A stretch of 64,000 nt of DNA from Burkholderiaceae bacterium. GTDB taxonomy: Bacteria; Pseudomonadota; Gammaproteobacteria; Burkholderiales; Burkholderiaceae_C. The stretch lies in assembly GCA_016790515.1 (NCBI GenBank), contig JAEUOY010000053.1:61709-125708 (forward strand), in the 5' to 3' direction. Positions 19,559 to 28,299 of the stretch are shown here, in pieces (the first letter of the stretch is position 1; each line of letters begins with the position of its first letter). A program made the translations under genes and the position numbers. The notes below the pieces were generated by a model. The model did not search any database. It saw only the letters and a program-made list of their open reading frames with translations, and was not told the DNA's origin.

Positions 19559-21628
19559 TCAGTAGTTGAGCGCGTTCTTGATGCCTGCCAGCCCGATACC
19601 GAACTGGTACAGCAGCAAGGTCCAGTCCTTCGCATCCTGGATGAAGGTCGTCTTGTTCAACTGCTCGGGGACGAAGATCGTGTCGCCGGGGTCGACCGTC
19701 ACGCCGGCGATCTGGTTGCCGCGCGAGAAGAAGCCGGCGTTCTGCAGGCTGCTGCGCACCGAGCCGTTGGCGCGGACGACGAAGATGCTGCTGTCGTCGG
19801 CACCGCGTTGCGGGCCGCCGGCGAGACCCAGGTAGTCGTTGACCGTGCGGCTCGGCGAATACAGGTAGCTGCCCGAGCTGAACACGCTGCCGAAGACGCC
19901 CACCGTGCTCGGCTGCGGCGGGATGTAGATGCGGTCGCCGCTCTCCAGCACCAGCTCGGGCAGGGCCGTCGATTCGGCCGTCAGCGGCAGCACCACACGG
20001 CCGGTCGGCTTCAGCGTGCGCAGCTGCTCGATCAGCCGGGCGCCGGCGCTGGACGACGAGCCCACCGCCGCCGCTTCCTCGGCGGTGTCGGTGCGGCGGG
20101 TGGTCGCGTTGCGGACGATCTGCGTTTCGAAGTCGCGCAGCGCGCGCTCGTAGTTGCGCTGCTGGGTCTCGCGCACGCTCTCGCGATTCAGCTCGATCGC
20201 GTAGAAATAGGCGTGGGTCGTCGTGCCGCCGGCCGCGCGCACCGCATCGGCGATCGTGCTCGCCGGCGGCAGCACGTATTCGCCGGGCTTGACGACCTCG
20301 CCCTCGACCTTCACGCGCGTGTTCTGGCGCAGCAGCGGCTGCAGCGATTCGACGGCGTTGAAGGCGCGGAACACGTCGCCATTGGCCAGCGTCAGGCGCG
20401 CCGCCATCGGCTGGTCGACCTGCGTCACGCGCACCGTCGCGCGCTCGTCCAGACGTTCGATTGCCAGCCGCGTCGTGTCGGCCACCGTGCTGTAGCCGCC
20501 GGCCATTCGCATCAGGTCGTCGACGGTCTCGTTCTTCCGGATCTCGAAGATCGCCGGCCGGTTGACGCTGCCCAGGATCGCGACCTGCGGGCCGATCGGC
20601 CCGACATGGATCACGTCGTCGGGCTGCACCAGCTGGTCGGCCGAGCGGTTGCCATTGACCAGCAGGTCGTAAAGGTCGATGTTCGCCGCCGCGGCGCTGC
20701 CACGGCGCAGCTGGACATTGCGGAAGCTGCCGGCCGCCGAGGGCCCACCGGCGCGCATCAGCGCCTGCACGGCGGTCGACAGGCTGGTGACGACGACGGC
20801 GCCGGGCCGCTCGACGAAGCCGGTCACGTAGACCCGCACGCCGCGCAACTGGCCCAGCGACACGCTGACCTGGAAGTTCTTGTAGACCTGGGCCACCCGG
20901 CGGCTGATCGCATCGGGCAGGTCGGCATAGCGCGTGCCCGACACGAAGATCGGACCGACGCGCGGGATCGTGATGCGCCCCGAGCGGTCGACCAGCAGGC
21001 GCAGGTCGGCGTCGACCGACCCCCAGACCGTCACCACCAGCTCGTCGCCGGCACGCACCAGGTAGTCGGGCGGAACGATCGGGCTGTAGTCGGGCGCGTC
21101 GTTCCAGGTCGGCAACATGGCTTCGCTGGCGGCTGTGAACGGCGATCCCGTCAGGTTGGTTCCGCCGGACACGCCGTTCACGTTGCCGCCGCCGCTGACC
21201 GGCCCTGCCTGGCGCGCCGCGACGCCCGCCGAGGCGCCACCACCCGTTGCCGTGGTCGCAGGTCGGAAGGTCGAGAGCGCCCCGCCGGTCGACATGTCGA
21301 ACCCGAAGCGCCGGATTTCGCTGCCGCCGGGCAGGCTCTGGACATACAGCTCGAACTCGCCCGGCTTGTAGACGGAGGCAGCAGTGCCAAGGCCCAACGC
21401 CGATCCTTGTCCGAAGCGACCATCGGCCCGCGTTGCCGCCCCGGCCTGATTGGGCTGCCGCAGCGTCGAATTGACACCGGGATTGACCGCACCCTCCTGG
21501 ATGGCCTGCACCTGCGCCGGGTCCGAGGACTGCGCCTGTGCGAAGGGCGCTCCGATCAAGGCCATCGCCATCGCGAGGCGACCCGCCCAGGGTCTGAGGG
21601 TCTTGGCAGCGCGACGAGTCGAATTCAT
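19559..21628 (-). CDS. SLBB-domain polysaccharide export outer-membrane protein (Wza-like)
   Basis: A 689-residue protein with a signal peptide (MNSTRRAAKTLRPWAGRLAMAMALIGAPFAQAQ, split here only for description: basic region then hydrophobic core ending AQA). A Poly_export domain follows around residues 195-275 (DYLVRAGDELVVTVWG). Several SLBB domains come next, recognised by VYVTGFVERPGAVVV, VAILGSVNRPAIFEI, VEGEVVKPGEYVLPP and VGVFGSVFSSGSYLY. It ends GIGLAGIKNALNY. At nearly 700 residues it is longer than Wza (about 380) owing to extra SLBB repeats. No lipobox cysteine is seen. It forms the outer-membrane exit for EPS; transcribed with the Wzz gene. Confidence 0.87.
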   Translation of the reverse strand: MNSTRRAAKTLRPWAGRLAMAMALIGAPFAQAQSSDPAQVQAIQEGAVNPGVNSTLRQPNQAGAATRADGRFGQGSALGLGTAASVYKPGEFELYVQSLPGGSEIRRFGFDMSTGGALSTFRPATTATGGGASAGVAARQAGPVSGGGNVNGVSGGTNLTGSPFTAASEAMLPTWNDAPDYSPIVPPDYLVRAGDELVVTVWGSVDADLRLLVDRSGRITIPRVGPIFVSGTRYADLPDAISRRVAQVYKNFQVSVSLGQLRGVRVYVTGFVERPGAVVVTSLSTAVQALMRAGGPSAAGSFRNVQLRRGSAAAANIDLYDLLVNGNRSADQLVQPDDVIHVGPIGPQVAILGSVNRPAIFEIRKNETVDDLMRMAGGYSTVADTTRLAIERLDERATVRVTQVDQPMAARLTLANGDVFRAFNAVESLQPLLRQNTRVKVEGEVVKPGEYVLPPASTIADAVRAAGGTTTHAYFYAIELNRESVRETQQRNYERALRDFETQIVRNATTRRTDTAEEAAAVGSSSSAGARLIEQLRTLKPTGRVVLPLTAESTALPELVLESGDRIYIPPQPSTVGVFGSVFSSGSYLYSPSRTVNDYLGLAGGPQRGADDSSIFVVRANGSVRSSLQNAGFFSRGNQIAGVTVDPGDTIFVPEQLNKTTFIQDAKDWTLLLYQFGIGLAGIKNALNY

Positions 21629-21734
21629 GCTGAGGGGCCCGAGGGTCGGACCTGGACGGACTGGTGGGGTTGCGGGTCCGGCGATCGGCGCAGTTGCCGA
21701 GGCAAGTGCAGGGCTTCGATCGACGGAGGCCGCG

Positions 21735-21740
21735 ATTCTA
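21735..21740 (-). promoter_or_regulatory. -10 box for the polysaccharide export genes
   Basis: TAGAAT on the minus strand about 107 bp upstream of the SLBB protein start, in the divergent gap 21629-21782. The opposite-facing box at 21769-21774 is only 28 bp away, so the two promoters are back to back. Confidence 0.45.
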
Positions 21741-21768
21741 TGCGGCCGGCCCCAGTCGCCCCGGCCCA

Positions 21769-21774
21769 TAGAAT
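21769..21774 (+). promoter_or_regulatory. -10 box for the initiating transferase gene
   Basis: TAGAAT on the plus strand ends only 8 bp before the ATG at 21783. Transcription starting 6-8 bp downstream would give a mRNA with almost no 5' leader, and no Shine-Dalgarno sequence is seen. Confidence 0.45.
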
Positions 21775-21782
21775 GCCGCGCC

Positions 21783-22874
21783 ATGCTCGAACTGCTTGCC
21801 GCCTTCGCGGTATCGCTGGGGTGCACGCTGCTGCTGGTCCGTCGCGCCCGGGCTGGTGTCCACCGCTTCCACGACCACGACCTGTCGGGACCGCAGAAAT
21901 TCCATTCGGCGCCGGTGCCGCGGGTCGGCGGCATCGGCATCTTCGCCGGCACTTTGACCGGCGTGGCGGTGCTGTGGTGGCGCCAGCCGTTGCACGGTGC
22001 GTCGGCGGCACTGTTGCTGGCCTGCGCACTGCCGGCCTTCGGGTCCGGCCTGACCGAGGATCTGACCAAGTCGCAAAGCCCGCGCCGGCGGCTGTTCTTC
22101 ACGGCGGTCGCGGCGGCGCTGGCGGTCTGGCTGATCGACGCGGTGATCGAGCGAACCGCGATTCCCGGTCTCGACTGGGTCGTGTCGTTCCCGCTCGGCG
22201 CCGCCGCGGTGACGGTCTTCGTCGTCGCCGGCGTCGCGAATTCGCTGAACATCATCGACGGCTTCAACGGGCTGGCGTCGATGTGCGGCGTGCTGATCCT
22301 GATCAGCATCGGCTACGTCGCATTCCAGGTCGGCGACACGCTGATCGTGTACCTCGCGGTGGCCGGGGTCGGCGCAGTCCTCGGCTTCTTCGTCTGGAAC
22401 TTCCCGCTGGGACTGATCTTCCTGGGCGACGGCGGGGCCTATTTCCTCGGCTTCTACGTCGCCGAACTGGCGATCCTGCTGCTGCACCGCAACCCGACGG
22501 TGTCGCCGATGTTTCCGCTGCTGGTGTGCATCTACCCGGTGTTCGAGACCGTGTTCTCGATCTACCGGCGCGTCAGGCTGCGCGGCCAGCCGGCCGGCAT
22601 GCCCGACGGCATCCACCTGCATTCGCTGATCTATCGCCGCATCATGCGCTGGGCGGTCGGCAGGCAGTCCAAGCGCACGCAGGCCAGGCGCAATTCGATG
22701 ACCTCGCCGTACCTGTGGATGCTGTGCATGATGGCGGTGGTGCCGGCGATGCTGTTCTGGGACAGCACCGCGGTGCTGGCCTCGTTCATCGTCGCCTTCG
22801 GCTTCGTCTACACCACGCTGTATTGGCGCATCGTGCGCTTCCGCTCGCCGCGCTGGATGATCACCAAGCGCTGA
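21783..22874 (+). CDS. WecA/MraY-family undecaprenyl-phosphate glycosyl-1-phosphate transferase
   Basis: A 363-residue polytopic membrane protein (about 10-11 hydrophobic segments) of glycosyltransferase family 4. Diagnostic motifs are KFHSAPVPRVGGIGIFAG, ANSLNIIDGFNGLASM, the metal-binding LGDGGAYFLGF and the cytoplasmic loop DGIHLHSLIYRRI. It starts glycan synthesis by loading a sugar phosphate on undecaprenyl phosphate. The start is the first ATG after the TAGAAT box; longer upstream frames would overlap the divergent promoter. It likely initiates the polysaccharide exported by the adjacent Wzz/SLBB proteins. Sugar donor not predictable. Confidence 0.9.
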   Translation: MLELLAAFAVSLGCTLLLVRRARAGVHRFHDHDLSGPQKFHSAPVPRVGGIGIFAGTLTGVAVLWWRQPLHGASAALLLACALPAFGSGLTEDLTKSQSPRRRLFFTAVAAALAVWLIDAVIERTAIPGLDWVVSFPLGAAAVTVFVVAGVANSLNIIDGFNGLASMCGVLILISIGYVAFQVGDTLIVYLAVAGVGAVLGFFVWNFPLGLIFLGDGGAYFLGFYVAELAILLLHRNPTVSPMFPLLVCIYPVFETVFSIYRRVRLRGQPAGMPDGIHLHSLIYRRIMRWAVGRQSKRTQARRNSMTSPYLWMLCMMAVVPAMLFWDSTAVLASFIVAFGFVYTTLYWRIVRFRSPRWMITKR

Positions 22875-22883
22875 TCGGCGCGG

Positions 22884-23444
22884 TCAGAGCGTCTGGGCAT
22901 CGGCCAGCAGCGGCGCCTGGGCATCCTTGGGCGCCAGCCGCGGCTGCAGCCCGGCCGGCCAGGCGATGCCGATCGCCGGGTCGTCCCAGCGGATCGCGCG
23001 CTCGCAGTCCTTGGCGTAGAAGTCGGTGGTCTTGTAGAGGAAGCGGGTGTCGTCGGCCAGTGCGATGAAGCCGTGCGCGAAGCCTTCGGGGATCCACAGC
23101 TGGCGGCGGTTGACCGCGTTCAGCTCGGTCGCGACCCATTGCCCGAAGGTGGGCGAACCGCGCCGGATGTCGACCGCGACGTCGAGCACCGCGCCCTGGA
23201 CCACCCGCACCAGCTTGCCCTGCGGGTGCGGCGGCAACTGGTAGTGCAGGCCGCGCAGCACGCCGTGCGCCGACATCGATTCGTTGTCCTGCACGAACGG
23301 GCGCGGCAGCGGCAGGCCCAGCGCCGCCAGGCCCTCGTTGAAGCGCTTCTGGCTGTAGCTCTCCATGAACCAGCCGCGGTCGTCGCCGAAGACCGCCGGT
23401 TCGATGATCACGACGTCGGGCAGGTGGGTGGCGGTGAATTTCAT
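22884..23444 (-). CDS. rfbC: dTDP-4-dehydrorhamnose 3,5-epimerase
   Basis: A 186-residue cupin enzyme that epimerises C3 and C5 of dTDP-4-keto-6-deoxyglucose. The signature is QDNESMSAHGVLRGLHYQL with the catalytic histidine, followed by GKLVRVVQGAVLDVAVDIRRGSPTFG, which holds the partner aspartate, and IPEGFAHGFIAL. The length matches the family (about 180). It lies 22 bp downstream of rfbD and is probably co-transcribed. Convergent with the GT4 gene, only 9 bp from its stop. Confidence 0.95.
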   Translation of the reverse strand: MKFTATHLPDVVIIEPAVFGDDRGWFMESYSQKRFNEGLAALGLPLPRPFVQDNESMSAHGVLRGLHYQLPPHPQGKLVRVVQGAVLDVAVDIRRGSPTFGQWVATELNAVNRRQLWIPEGFAHGFIALADDTRFLYKTTDFYAKDCERAIRWDDPAIGIAWPAGLQPRLAPKDAQAPLLADAQTL

Positions 23445-23466
23445 CGGTCGTCCGTCGAACGCGCGG

Positions 23467-24372
23467 TCAGCGCAGGTTCAGGGCTTCGCAGAGCATGCGG
23501 TCCACGCCGCTGCGCCAGTCGGGCAGATGCAGGCCGAAGCGCTGGCGCAGCAGGCGCGTGTCCAGCCGCGAATTCAACGGCCGGACCGCGGGGGTCGGGT
23601 AGTCGCGCGTGGCGATGCCCTGCACGGCTTCGGGCCCGGCCTTCAGGGCCACGCCGCGCTGCCGGGCCCAGGCCAGCACATGGCGCGCATAGTCGCACCA
23701 GCTCACCTCGCCCGCGGCCACCGCGTGGTAGGTGCCGCCGAGGCCGGCATCGAGCACCGCGCGGCGCAGGGCATGGGCGGTGATGTCGGCCAGCAGGTCG
23801 GCGCCGGTCGGTGCGCCGACCTGGTCGTCGACCACCGTCAGCCGGTCGCGCTCGGCGGCCAGTCGCAGCATCGTGCGCGCGAAGTTGCCGCCGCGCGCCG
23901 CATGCACCCAGCTCGTGCGCAGGATCAGGTGCTGGCAGCCGCTGGCGCGGATCAGGTCTTCGCCTTCGAGCTTGGTGCGGCCGTAGACGCTGAGCGGGCC
24001 GGTCGGCGCCTGCTCGTCGCGAGCCTGGTCGCCGCTGCCGTCGAACACGTAGTCGGTGCTGTAGTGCACCAGCCAGCCGCCCAGCTCGGCCAGCGCCAGC
24101 GCCAGTGCGCCGGGTGCCCTTGCGTTGACGGCGCGCGCGGTCCCGGCATCGGTCTCGGCCTTGTCGACCGCGGTGTAGGCGCCGGCGTTGACGACGACGT
24201 CGGGCCGCAGCGCCATGACCGTGGTGTTCAGCGCCTCGGGGCGGGTCAGGTCGCCGCAGCGCTCGGGGCTGACATCGGCGCGGGTCAGCGCGATCACCTC
24301 TCCGAGCGGGGCCAGCGCGCGCCGCAGTTCCCAGCCCAGCTGTCCGTCGGGCCCCAGCAACAGGATCTTCAT
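23467..24372 (-). CDS. rfbD: dTDP-4-dehydrorhamnose reductase
   Basis: A 301-residue SDR enzyme that reduces the RfbC product to dTDP-L-rhamnose with NAD(P)H. The Rossmann motif is GPDGQLGWELRRAL, with VVVNAGAYTAVDKAE, the catalytic YGRTK within SVYGRTKLEGED, and LRTSWVHAARGGNFARTML. rfbA and rfbB, which normally accompany it, are absent from the window and must be elsewhere if the pathway is complete. First gene of the rfbDC pair. Confidence 0.95.
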   Translation of the reverse strand: MKILLLGPDGQLGWELRRALAPLGEVIALTRADVSPERCGDLTRPEALNTTVMALRPDVVVNAGAYTAVDKAETDAGTARAVNARAPGALALALAELGGWLVHYSTDYVFDGSGDQARDEQAPTGPLSVYGRTKLEGEDLIRASGCQHLILRTSWVHAARGGNFARTMLRLAAERDRLTVVDDQVGAPTGADLLADITAHALRRAVLDAGLGGTYHAVAAGEVSWCDYARHVLAWARQRGVALKAGPEAVQGIATRDYPTPAVRPLNSRLDTRLLRQRFGLHLPDWRSGVDRMLCEALNLR

Positions 24373-24443
24373 GCGCAGCGTGTCTTCGCGAGGGCGGTGG
24401 TCGAGGGGTTGGGCCGGCGGGCCAGGCGCCGGCGCAAAGCGGC

Positions 24444-24449
24444 ATTCTA
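24444..24449 (-). promoter_or_regulatory. -10 box upstream of rfbD
   Basis: TAGAAT on the minus strand about 70 bp upstream of the rfbD start, again without a clear -35 hexamer. It matches the -10 form seen at other promoters in the window. Confidence 0.4.
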
Positions 24450-24508
24450 GGAAGCCCGCCCGGTCTGCGACCGCGTCACCGGGGGTCGAGGGCGCGAATT
24501 TCGCACAT

Positions 24509-24523
24509 CAGGGATAATCCCTG
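24509..24523 (+). promoter_or_regulatory. Palindrome containing the -10 box directly before rhlE
   Basis: CAGGGAT and ATCCCTG arms meet around a single A, and the -10-like GATAAT lies inside at 24513-24518. The ATG follows after 9 bp, so transcription would start within 2-3 bases of the start codon. There is no Shine-Dalgarno sequence. A regulator or the RNA helicase mRNA itself might use this palindrome. Confidence 0.4.
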
Positions 24524-24527
24524 GTTG

Positions 24528-26078
24528 ATGACCGAACACACCCCCAACGCCGATCCGATCGACGATCTCCCCGCCCTGTCACCCGAGCGGGCCGCCGCGG
24601 ACGCTGCCCCGCGGCGCTTCGACACGCTGGCGCTCGACCCCAAGCTGCTGCGCGCCGTCGCCGAATCCGGCTACACCGCGATGACGCCGATCCAGGCCAA
24701 GGCGATTCCGCTGGTGCTGGCCGGGCGCGACGTGATGGGTGCGGCGCAGACCGGCACCGGCAAGACCGCCGCCTTCTCGCTGCCGCTGCTGCAGAAGATG
24801 ATGAAGCACGAGACCGCGTCGATGTCGCCGGCGCGGCATCCGGTGCGCGCGCTGGTGCTGACGCCCACGCGCGAGCTGGCCGACCAGGTCGCCAGCAACG
24901 TCAAGACCTACGCCAAGCACACGCTGCTGCGCTCGACCGTGGTCTTCGGCGGCATCGACATGAAGCCGCAGACAGCCGAGCTCAAGCGCGGTGTCGAGGT
25001 GCTGATCGCCACGCCCGGCCGCCTGCTCGACCACATCGAGGCGAAGAACTGCGTGCTCAACCAGGTCGAGTACGTGGTGCTCGACGAGGCCGACCGCATG
25101 CTGGACATCGGCTTCCTGCCCGACCTGCAGCGCATCCTGAGCTACCTGCCCGTGGGCAACCGGCAGACGCTGCTGTTCTCGGCCACCTTCTCGCCCGAGA
25201 TCCGCAAGCTGGCGCAGAGCTACCTGCAGGATCCGATCACCGTCGAGGTGGCGCGGCCCAACGCCACCGCCACCAACGTCGAGCAGCGCTTCTACAGCGT
25301 CGCCGAGGACGACAAGCGCGCCGCGGTGCGCCAGTTGATCAAGGCACGCGATCTGGCGCAGGCCATTGTCTTCGTCAATTCCAAGCTCGGCGCGGCTCGA
25401 CTGGCGCGCTCGTTCGAACGCGATGGCATGCGGACCTCGGCGCTGCACGGCGACAAGTCGCAGGACGAGCGCCTGAAGTCGCTCGACGCCTTCAAGCGCG
25501 GCGAGGTCGACCTGCTGGTGGCCACCGACGTGGCCGCGCGCGGGCTGGACATTGCCGACCTGCCTGCGGTGTTCAACTTCGACGTGCCGTTCAACGCCGA
25601 GGACTACGTCCACCGCATCGGCCGCACCGGCCGCGCCGGCGCCTCGGGGCTGGCGGTGACGCTGGTCGATCGCGACGACATGCGCCTGGTCGGCGACATC
25701 GAACGGCTGATCAAGAAGAAGATCGAGATCGAGCCCTTCGAGCTCGTCGACGACCGGCCGCGTCGGGCCGGCTACCGCGGCCGCGACAGCTACGACCGCG
25801 CTGACGAAGCGCCGGCACGGGACGGTGCTCGGCCCGAGCGTGGCCCCCGCGACAGCGAGCGTTTCGGCCGTGACGCCGAACGGCCGCGGCGCGGCTACGC
25901 GGCGCCGGCCCCGGTGGCCGACCCGTTCTTCGACCAGCCCTACGAGCCTCCGGCGGCCGATGTCAAGCCGGCCTGGGAGCAGAAGGCCGCCGCACCGGTG
26001 CCGCTGCGCGGCCTGTCGCCCAATATCCGCAGTCGGCGCAAGGTCGCGTCCCTTCTGGGCGGCGGCAACAAGGCCTGA
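24528..26078 (+). CDS. rhlE: DEAD-box ATP-dependent RNA helicase, RhlE-like
   Basis: A 516-residue helicase with all core motifs: the Q motif (SGYTAMTPIQAKAIPL), motif I AQTGTGKTAAF, motif Ia PTRELADQV, motif II DEAD in VVLDEADRMLDIGF, motif III SATF, motif IV IVFVNSK, motif V TDVAARGLDI and motif VI HRIGRTGRAG. The last 120 residues are a low-complexity, Arg/Asp/Pro-rich tail, as in RhlE proteins that act in ribosome assembly and RNA decay with RNase E. A TTG codon precedes the chosen ATG directly. Convergent with the methyltransferase gene; a CGCCGGCCGGCG palindrome at 26082-26093 sits between the stops. Confidence 0.92.
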   Translation: MTEHTPNADPIDDLPALSPERAAADAAPRRFDTLALDPKLLRAVAESGYTAMTPIQAKAIPLVLAGRDVMGAAQTGTGKTAAFSLPLLQKMMKHETASMSPARHPVRALVLTPTRELADQVASNVKTYAKHTLLRSTVVFGGIDMKPQTAELKRGVEVLIATPGRLLDHIEAKNCVLNQVEYVVLDEADRMLDIGFLPDLQRILSYLPVGNRQTLLFSATFSPEIRKLAQSYLQDPITVEVARPNATATNVEQRFYSVAEDDKRAAVRQLIKARDLAQAIVFVNSKLGAARLARSFERDGMRTSALHGDKSQDERLKSLDAFKRGEVDLLVATDVAARGLDIADLPAVFNFDVPFNAEDYVHRIGRTGRAGASGLAVTLVDRDDMRLVGDIERLIKKKIEIEPFELVDDRPRRAGYRGRDSYDRADEAPARDGARPERGPRDSERFGRDAERPRRGYAAPAPVADPFFDQPYEPPAADVKPAWEQKAAAPVPLRGLSPNIRSRRKVASLLGGGNKA

Positions 26079-26100
26079 GCACGCCGGCCGGCGGCAACGC

Positions 26101-26883
26101 TCAGCCCGCCAGCCAGCAGAAGACCGCCGGCAACCGGCCTCCCAGCGCCGGGCCGCGCGATGCCCGCCAGGCCTGCACCCGGCGTGACTCGCAGCGTTCA
26201 CCGGGCAGCGTGAGCCCGCAGGCCACCGCGAGCCGGGTGGCCGGCTGCAGGTGCTCGATCAGGGCGCCCAGCAGGGCGTCGTTGCGGTAGGGCGTCTCGA
26301 TCGCGATCTGGGTCTGGTGGGCGCGACGCGACAGCGCCTCCAGTTCACGGACGCGGGCGGCGCGCGCCGCAGGTTCCACCGGCAGGTAGCCGACGAACGC
26401 GAAGCTCTGGCCGTTCAGGCCGCTGGCCGCCAGCGCCAGCAACAGCGCGCTCGGCCCAGCCATCGGTTCGACGCGCAGCCCCAGCTCATGCGCGGCCTGC
26501 ACCAGCGCTGCGCCGGGGTCGGCCACTGCCGGCAGGCCGGCTTCGGACAGCAGCCCGACGTCATGCCCGGCCAGCGCCGGCGCCAGCAGCGGCGACAGGT
26601 CGACCGCCGCCAGCGATCCCTTGCCGGCGGCACCGCCCTTGGGCGGGCGCGGCAGTTCGCTGATCTGCACCTGCTGCAGCGGCCGCGCCAGCGGCGCCAG
26701 CCGGTCGACCCGCTTCAGGAAGGCCCGGGTCGTCTTCGCGCTTTCGGCCACCCAGTGGCCCAGCGCCGCCGCCTGCGCGATCACCGCCTGCGGCAGCACA
26801 TCGCGCAGATCGACCTCATGGTCGGTGCCCAGGTCCAGCGCATTGGGCACCAGCACCAGCCGGCCGGGGCGGGCGATCGTCAC
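26101..26883 (-). CDS. SAM-dependent methyltransferase of the tetrapyrrole-methylase fold (RsmI/YraL-like)
   Basis: A 260-residue protein related to RsmI, the 16S rRNA 2'-O-methyltransferase, though the N-terminal signature differs (GRLVLVPNALDLG instead of the usual ATPIGNL). The SAM-site features GHDVGLLSEAGLPAVADPGAALVQAAHELG and VEPMAGPSALLLALAASG are intact. The start is a GTG overlapping the maf TGA by 4 bases (GTGA), which fits translational coupling and the family N-terminus. It commonly sits beside maf in beta-proteobacteria; substrate is unproven. Confidence 0.85.
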   Translation of the reverse strand: MTIARPGRLVLVPNALDLGTDHEVDLRDVLPQAVIAQAAALGHWVAESAKTTRAFLKRVDRLAPLARPLQQVQISELPRPPKGGAAGKGSLAAVDLSPLLAPALAGHDVGLLSEAGLPAVADPGAALVQAAHELGLRVEPMAGPSALLLALAASGLNGQSFAFVGYLPVEPAARAARVRELEALSRRAHQTQIAIETPYRNDALLGALIEHLQPATRLAVACGLTLPGERCESRRVQAWRASRGPALGGRLPAVFCWLAG

Positions 26884-27506
26884 CTGGCGCCCTGCAACGG
26901 GTCGATGCCGGCCTGGCGCAGCAGCGCGCAGGTGCGGATCAGCGGCAGCCCGACCAGCGCGGTGGGGTCGTCGGACTCGATCGCGTCGAGCAGCGCGATC
27001 CCCAGCGTCTCGCACTTGGCGCTGCCGGCGCAGTCGTAGGGCTGTTCCAGCCGCAAATAGCGTTCGATCTCGGGATCGGACAGCGGCCGGAACTGCACCG
27101 TCACCGGCGCCAGCAGCACGCGCGCGAAGCCGCGGTCGGCCCGCACGACGGCCACCGCGCTGTGGAAGACGACCCGCCGGCCCCGCATCGATTGCAGCTG
27201 GGCCACCGCGCGGGCATGGTCGCCGGGCTTGCCGACAGCCCGGCCGTCGAGCTCGGCGACCTGGTCGGCGCCGATCACCGCCGCGCCGGGGTGACGCCGC
27301 GCGACCTCCTGCGCCTTCTCCAGCGCCAGCCGTTGCGCCAGCGCGGCTGGCACCTCGCCCGGCAGCGCCAGCTCATCGACCCGCGGCGCATCGACATCGA
27401 ACGACAGCCGCAGCCGCTGCAGCAGCTCGCGCCGGTACGGCGAGGTCGAGCCCAGGACCAGGCGGGGCGCCACCTCGTTCGGGTCGGGCTGGCGGGCGGC
27501 TGGCAT
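26880..27506 (-). CDS. maf: Maf-like nucleotide pyrophosphatase (YceF type)
   Basis: A 208-residue Maf protein, a house-cleaning enzyme that hydrolyses modified nucleoside triphosphates to monophosphates. The N-terminal motif LVLGSTSPYRRELLQRL is that of the YceF branch, which prefers 7-methyl-GTP. VIGADQVAELDGRAVGKPG holds the conserved acidic residue, and KCETLGIALLDAIESDDPTALVGLPL is the C-terminal family mark. ATG chosen at the first codon before the conserved strand. Divergent from yceD, with the promoter of the latter in the 39-bp gap. Confidence 0.92.
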   Translation of the reverse strand: MPAARQPDPNEVAPRLVLGSTSPYRRELLQRLRLSFDVDAPRVDELALPGEVPAALAQRLALEKAQEVARRHPGAAVIGADQVAELDGRAVGKPGDHARAVAQLQSMRGRRVVFHSAVAVVRADRGFARVLLAPVTVQFRPLSDPEIERYLRLEQPYDCAGSAKCETLGIALLDAIESDDPTALVGLPLIRTCALLRQAGIDPLQGAR

Positions 27507-27533
27507 GGACTCGATTGTCCCATCGCCGCGCCG

Positions 27534-27539
27534 TACACT
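27534..27539 (+). promoter_or_regulatory. -10 box for yceD, giving a near-leaderless start
   Basis: TACACT ends 6 bp before the yceD ATG at 27546, so the expected transcription start coincides with the start codon. No ribosome binding site is present in the short gap. Confidence 0.45.
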
Positions 27540-27545
27540 GCCCCG

Positions 27546-28112
27546 ATGAAACGGCCGCACGACCCCTTGCGCCTCGACGTCGCCGCCTTCGCCGCAGAGG
27601 GCGCGCAGCTGGCGGACCGCTGGCCCGGCGTCGGGCTGCAGCGGCTGGCCGATTCGCAGACGCCGCCGCAGGACCTGGTGCTGCCCGAAGTGGCCTGGTC
27701 GGTGCACGGCGAGCGGCTGCCGGTGGCGGGCGGCGAGCCCGAGCTGTGGCTGACGCTGGCGGTGCAGGCGTCGGTCTGGCTGACCTGCCAGCGCTGCCTG
27801 CAGCCGTTTCGGGTGCCGCTGGCGTTCGAACGGCGGCTGCGCTTCGTGCGCGGCGAAGCCGAAGCCGAGGCGCTGGACGCCGAATCCGAGGAGGACGTGC
27901 TGGCGCTCAGCCGCTGGCTCGACCTGCGCGAACTGGTCGAGGACGAGTTGCTGCTGGCGCTGCCGCTGGTGCCGCGGCATGAGGTCTGCCCCGAACCACT
28001 GCCGGTGTCCGCCGGCGAGGCGGCGCCGGGCGACGACGCGCCCGAACCACTCCACCCGTTCGCGGCGCTGCAGGCGCTGAAGGCCGGCCGCGGCCCGGCC
28101 GGCAAGGCTTGA
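27546..28112 (+). CDS. yceD: YceD/DUF177 family protein (23S rRNA accumulation protein)
   Basis: A 188-residue member of the DUF177 family, encoded directly before rpmF in most bacteria and linked to 23S rRNA accumulation. The hallmark is the cysteine pair in VWLTCQRCLQPF, then SRWLDLRELVEDELLLALPLVPRHEVC with a further conserved cysteine. It may bind RNA or metal; the mechanism is not settled. Starts at ATG with a predicted leaderless mRNA; followed after 187 bp by rpmF. Confidence 0.9.
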   Translation: MKRPHDPLRLDVAAFAAEGAQLADRWPGVGLQRLADSQTPPQDLVLPEVAWSVHGERLPVAGGEPELWLTLAVQASVWLTCQRCLQPFRVPLAFERRLRFVRGEAEAEALDAESEEDVLALSRWLDLRELVEDELLLALPLVPRHEVCPEPLPVSAGEAAPGDDAPEPLHPFAALQALKAGRGPAGKA

Positions 28113-28132
28113 GCCGCCCGCTGGTCGCCGGG

Positions 28133-28141
28133 TGCTATACT
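28133..28141 (+). promoter_or_regulatory. Extended -10 promoter upstream of rpmF
   Basis: TGCTATACT has both the TGn extension and a 5/6 -10 hexamer, enough for recognition without a -35 box. It lies about 160 bp before the rpmF start, leaving room for a leader in the otherwise gene-free gap 28113-28299. Confidence 0.55.
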
Positions 28142-28299
28142 CACGGGCTTTCCCTCATGGTGCCCCCTTGTGGCCTTTCAGGCTGCTCCCGGCTGGTGCC
28201 ACCGCGCCGATTCGCGCAAGACTGTCATACCCGGCTCGCGGGCTCACCAGCGCATGACGCGCGGCGGAACCGGGGCTGAAGCCCGATCAGGAGAACCAC

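Noticed and set aside
19808-23068. Plus-strand open frame over the SLBB gene running into the GT4 gene
   Set aside because: Only low-complexity antisense translation; the SLBB protein on the other strand explains the region.
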